From assembly GCA_009777435.1 (NCBI GenBank), contig WRLW01000102.1:1-5995 (forward strand): a stretch of 5,995 bases of DNA. The letters are read 5' to 3'. Positions within the stretch are counted from its first letter, which is position 1. Each line of letters starts with the position of its first letter. Below are positions 4,960-5,995 of the stretch, in pieces. This DNA comes from Oscillospiraceae bacterium. GTDB taxonomy: Bacteria > Bacillota > Clostridia > Oscillospirales > UBA929. The notes under the pieces are model-generated. The model searched no databases. It saw nothing but the letters and a program-made list of their open reading frames with translations, and was not told the origin of the DNA. The position numbers were made by a program, and so were the translations under genes.

Positions 4960-5024
4960 ATCGTCGGTGTGAGGTTGAAGTGTTGTGAGAGAGTGGGACG
5001 TCCCACTCTTTATTATATGATATG
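4947..5024. repeat. Imperfect inverted repeat flanking the rimP leader
   Basis: The 14 bases at 4947-4960 (CATATGATATAATA) match the complement of 5011-5024 with a single mismatch (G4952 opposite G5019). The left arm contains the rimP -10 box. The right arm therefore contains a TATAAT facing the other way. The arms enclose about 50 bases that include a perfect palindrome, so the whole 78-base segment has the form of a miniature element with terminal inverted repeats, or of an operator pair. A/T-rich promoter sequence can give such symmetry by chance. Confidence 0.55.
4990..5009 (+). promoter_or_regulatory. Perfect 20-base palindrome in the rimP leader
   Basis: AGAGTGGGAC is followed directly by its exact complement. 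It lies about 24-43 bases after the predicted rimP start and about 35 bases before the start codon. As RNA it gives an 8-bp stem with a 4-base loop, followed by TTTATTATAT, a weak terminator-like or stabilising 5' hairpin. As DNA it could bind a dimeric regulator. No known operator is recognised. Confidence 0.7.
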
Positions 5025-5026
5025 TG

Positions 5027-5033
5027 AAGGGAG
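5027..5033 (+). promoter_or_regulatory. Ribosome binding site of rimP
   Basis: AAGGGAG is the only plausible site. It lies 11 bases before TTG at 5045. It overlaps the in-frame GTG at 5033 and lies downstream of the GTG at 5024, so it argues for the TTG start, although the spacing is on the long side. Confidence 0.6.
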
Positions 5034-5044
5034 TGTCGGCGGCA

Positions 5045-5497
5045 TTGAGGATTGCCGATGAGGTGCGCGGGCTGGCCGCGCCGCTTGCCGAACGCGGCGG
5101 CTGCGCCGTTTGGGACGCCGAGTATTTGCGCGAGGGCGGCCGCATGGTTCTGCGCCTGCTGATAGACAAGCCCGGCGGCGTATCGACCGGCGACTGCGAG
5201 GCCGTGTCGCGCGCTCTGGAGTCCATACTGGACGAGCGCGACCCGATACCCGGCCCATACACGCTCGAGGTATCGTCGGCGGGCGTCGAGCGCCCGCTCA
5301 AGCGCCCGGAGCATTTCGAGGCGTCCATAGGCCGGCGCGTCGAGGTTTCGCTATACGCCCCGGACAACGGCTCGAAGCGCTGCGCCGGCACGCTCCGCTC
5401 ATACGGCGGCGGCGTAATAGGTATAGAAACGCCGGACGGCGTTAGGGAATTCGATATGAAAGCCGTGTCAAGGGTCGGCTGGCTCGTATTTTCATAA
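5045..5497 (+). CDS. rimP: Ribosome maturation factor RimP
   Basis: RimP binds free 30S subunits and is needed for their late maturation. From a TTG start the product is 150 residues, close to the family length (about 150-156). The N-terminal domain has IADEVRGLAAPLAERGGC and the strand VLRLLIDKPGGVSTGDCEAV (36-55). The family signature LEVSSAGVERPLKRPEHF is at residues 74-91. Most members have SSPG there; this one has Ala for Pro. The C-terminal SH3-like domain follows and ends GWLVFS. There is no ATG start. GTG at 5024 or 5033 would add 7 or 4 residues, but the only ribosome binding site favours TTG at 5045, and alignment by eye with B. subtilis RimP agrees. It is followed 23 bases later by nusA, the conserved gene order. 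Confidence 0.93.
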   Translation: MRIADEVRGLAAPLAERGGCAVWDAEYLREGGRMVLRLLIDKPGGVSTGDCEAVSRALESILDERDPIPGPYTLEVSSAGVERPLKRPEHFEASIGRRVEVSLYAPDNGSKRCAGTLRSYGGGVIGIETPDGVREFDMKAVSRVGWLVFS

Positions 5498-5520
5498 GAG
5501 TAGAAAGCGAGGACATAGAG

Positions 5521-5995
5521 ATGAACGCCGAGTTCTTCGAGGCGATAGCCGCGATAGAGAAGGAAAAAGGCATCCCCAAGGAGTACATGCAGGAAAAGAT
5601 CACACAGGCGCTGATCGCCGCCTACAGGCGCGACAATCAGGGCGCCGGCGGCGAAAACGTGGTGGTCGAGTGGGACGAGAAGCGCAAAGATATCCGCCTG
5701 TCGGTTCAAAAGACGGTCGTTGAAAACGTCGAAAACGACGGCGCCGAGATTTCGCTCGACGCCGCCCGCGAGATAGACAAGGGCTACGGTCTGGGCGACG
5801 TGGTATCCTTCGCCGTCAAGACCAGAGATTTTGGGCGCATCGCCGCCCAGACGGCCAAGCAGGTCATCATCCAGGGCATCCGCGAGGCCGAGCGCGGCAT
5901 GATATTCGACGAATACACCTCAAAGGAGCAGGAGATCATCACAGCCCAAATCGTGCGCGTCGATCATCGCGGCGTGACGGTCGAGCTGCCCGGCA
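5521..5995 (+). CDS. nusA: Transcription termination/antitermination protein NusA (partial, N-terminal part)
   Basis: NusA binds RNA polymerase near the RNA exit channel and modulates pausing, intrinsic termination and antitermination. The frame is open from ATG at 5521 to the window end, giving 158 residues of a protein usually about 350 or longer. The N-terminal polymerase-binding domain starts MNAEFFEAIAAIEKEKGIPK and includes ITQALIAAYRRD (27-38) and the hallmark FGRIAAQTAKQVIIQGIREA (104-123). The S1 RNA-binding domain begins at about residue 135 (EQEIITAQIVRVDHRGVTVE). The KH domains lie beyond the window. A GAGGA ribosome binding site is 7 bases before the ATG. It shares the rimP promoter, and there is no terminator between the two genes. 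In most bacteria ylxR and infB follow, but these cannot be seen here. Confidence 0.98.
   Translation, partial: MNAEFFEAIAAIEKEKGIPKEYMQEKITQALIAAYRRDNQGAGGENVVVEWDEKRKDIRLSVQKTVVENVENDGAEISLDAAREIDKGYGLGDVVSFAVKTRDFGRIAAQTAKQVIIQGIREAERGMIFDEYTSKEQEIITAQIVRVDHRGVTVELPG

Noticed and set aside
4921..5709. A 262-residue open frame on the minus strand opposite rimP and the start of nusA.
   Set aside because: It runs antisense to two clear conserved genes, and its composition is that of a reverse-complement shadow.

Overview
The window is a core bacterial chromosomal region carrying two divergent housekeeping operons. On the minus strand lies the S10 ribosomal protein operon in standard order: rpsJ, rplC, rplD, rplW, rplB, rpsS, rplV and the start of rpsC, which runs off the window at base 1. 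On the plus strand lies the start of the rimP-nusA transcription/translation operon, with nusA running off the right end. The G+C-rich composition, strong AGGAGG-type ribosome binding sites, SigA-like promoters and Bacillota-like L3, L4, L2, S10 and RimP sequences suggest a high-GC member of the Bacillota, perhaps a Clostridia-like lineage. That placement is an inference from protein resemblance by eye, not from a search.

Layout from left to right. Bases 1-2216 hold rpsC (partial), rplV, rpsS and rplB, all read leftward; the first three are tightly packed and a 70-base gap separates rplB from rpsS. Bases 2217-2485 are an unusually long gap between rplW and rplB, filled mostly by three tandem copies of a two-hairpin palindromic repeat (2294-2490). 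The last copy contains the rplW stop codon. Bases 2486-4441 hold rplW, rplD, rplC and rpsJ. rplW and rplD overlap by 4 bases (ATGA).

Bases 4442-5044 are the divergent control region. A near-consensus promoter facing left (TTGACA, 17-base spacer, TATACT) starts the S10 transcript about 400 bases upstream of rpsJ, leaving a long, hairpin-rich leader that probably regulates the operon. An extended -10 promoter facing right (TTGCAA, 16-base spacer, TGATATAAT) drives rimP. An A/T-rich block separates the two. The rimP leader carries a perfect 20-base palindrome, nested in a wider inverted repeat whose left arm contains the -10 box.

The genes fit together as ribosome and transcription machinery. 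S10 is also the antitermination factor NusE, so nusA and the gene for NusE are transcribed back to back from one intergenic region. RimP matures the 30S subunit that S10, S19 and S3 join. The coding content is ordinary. The parts worth a second look are non-coding: the repeat cluster inside the operon, the long S10 leader, and the palindromic rimP leader.
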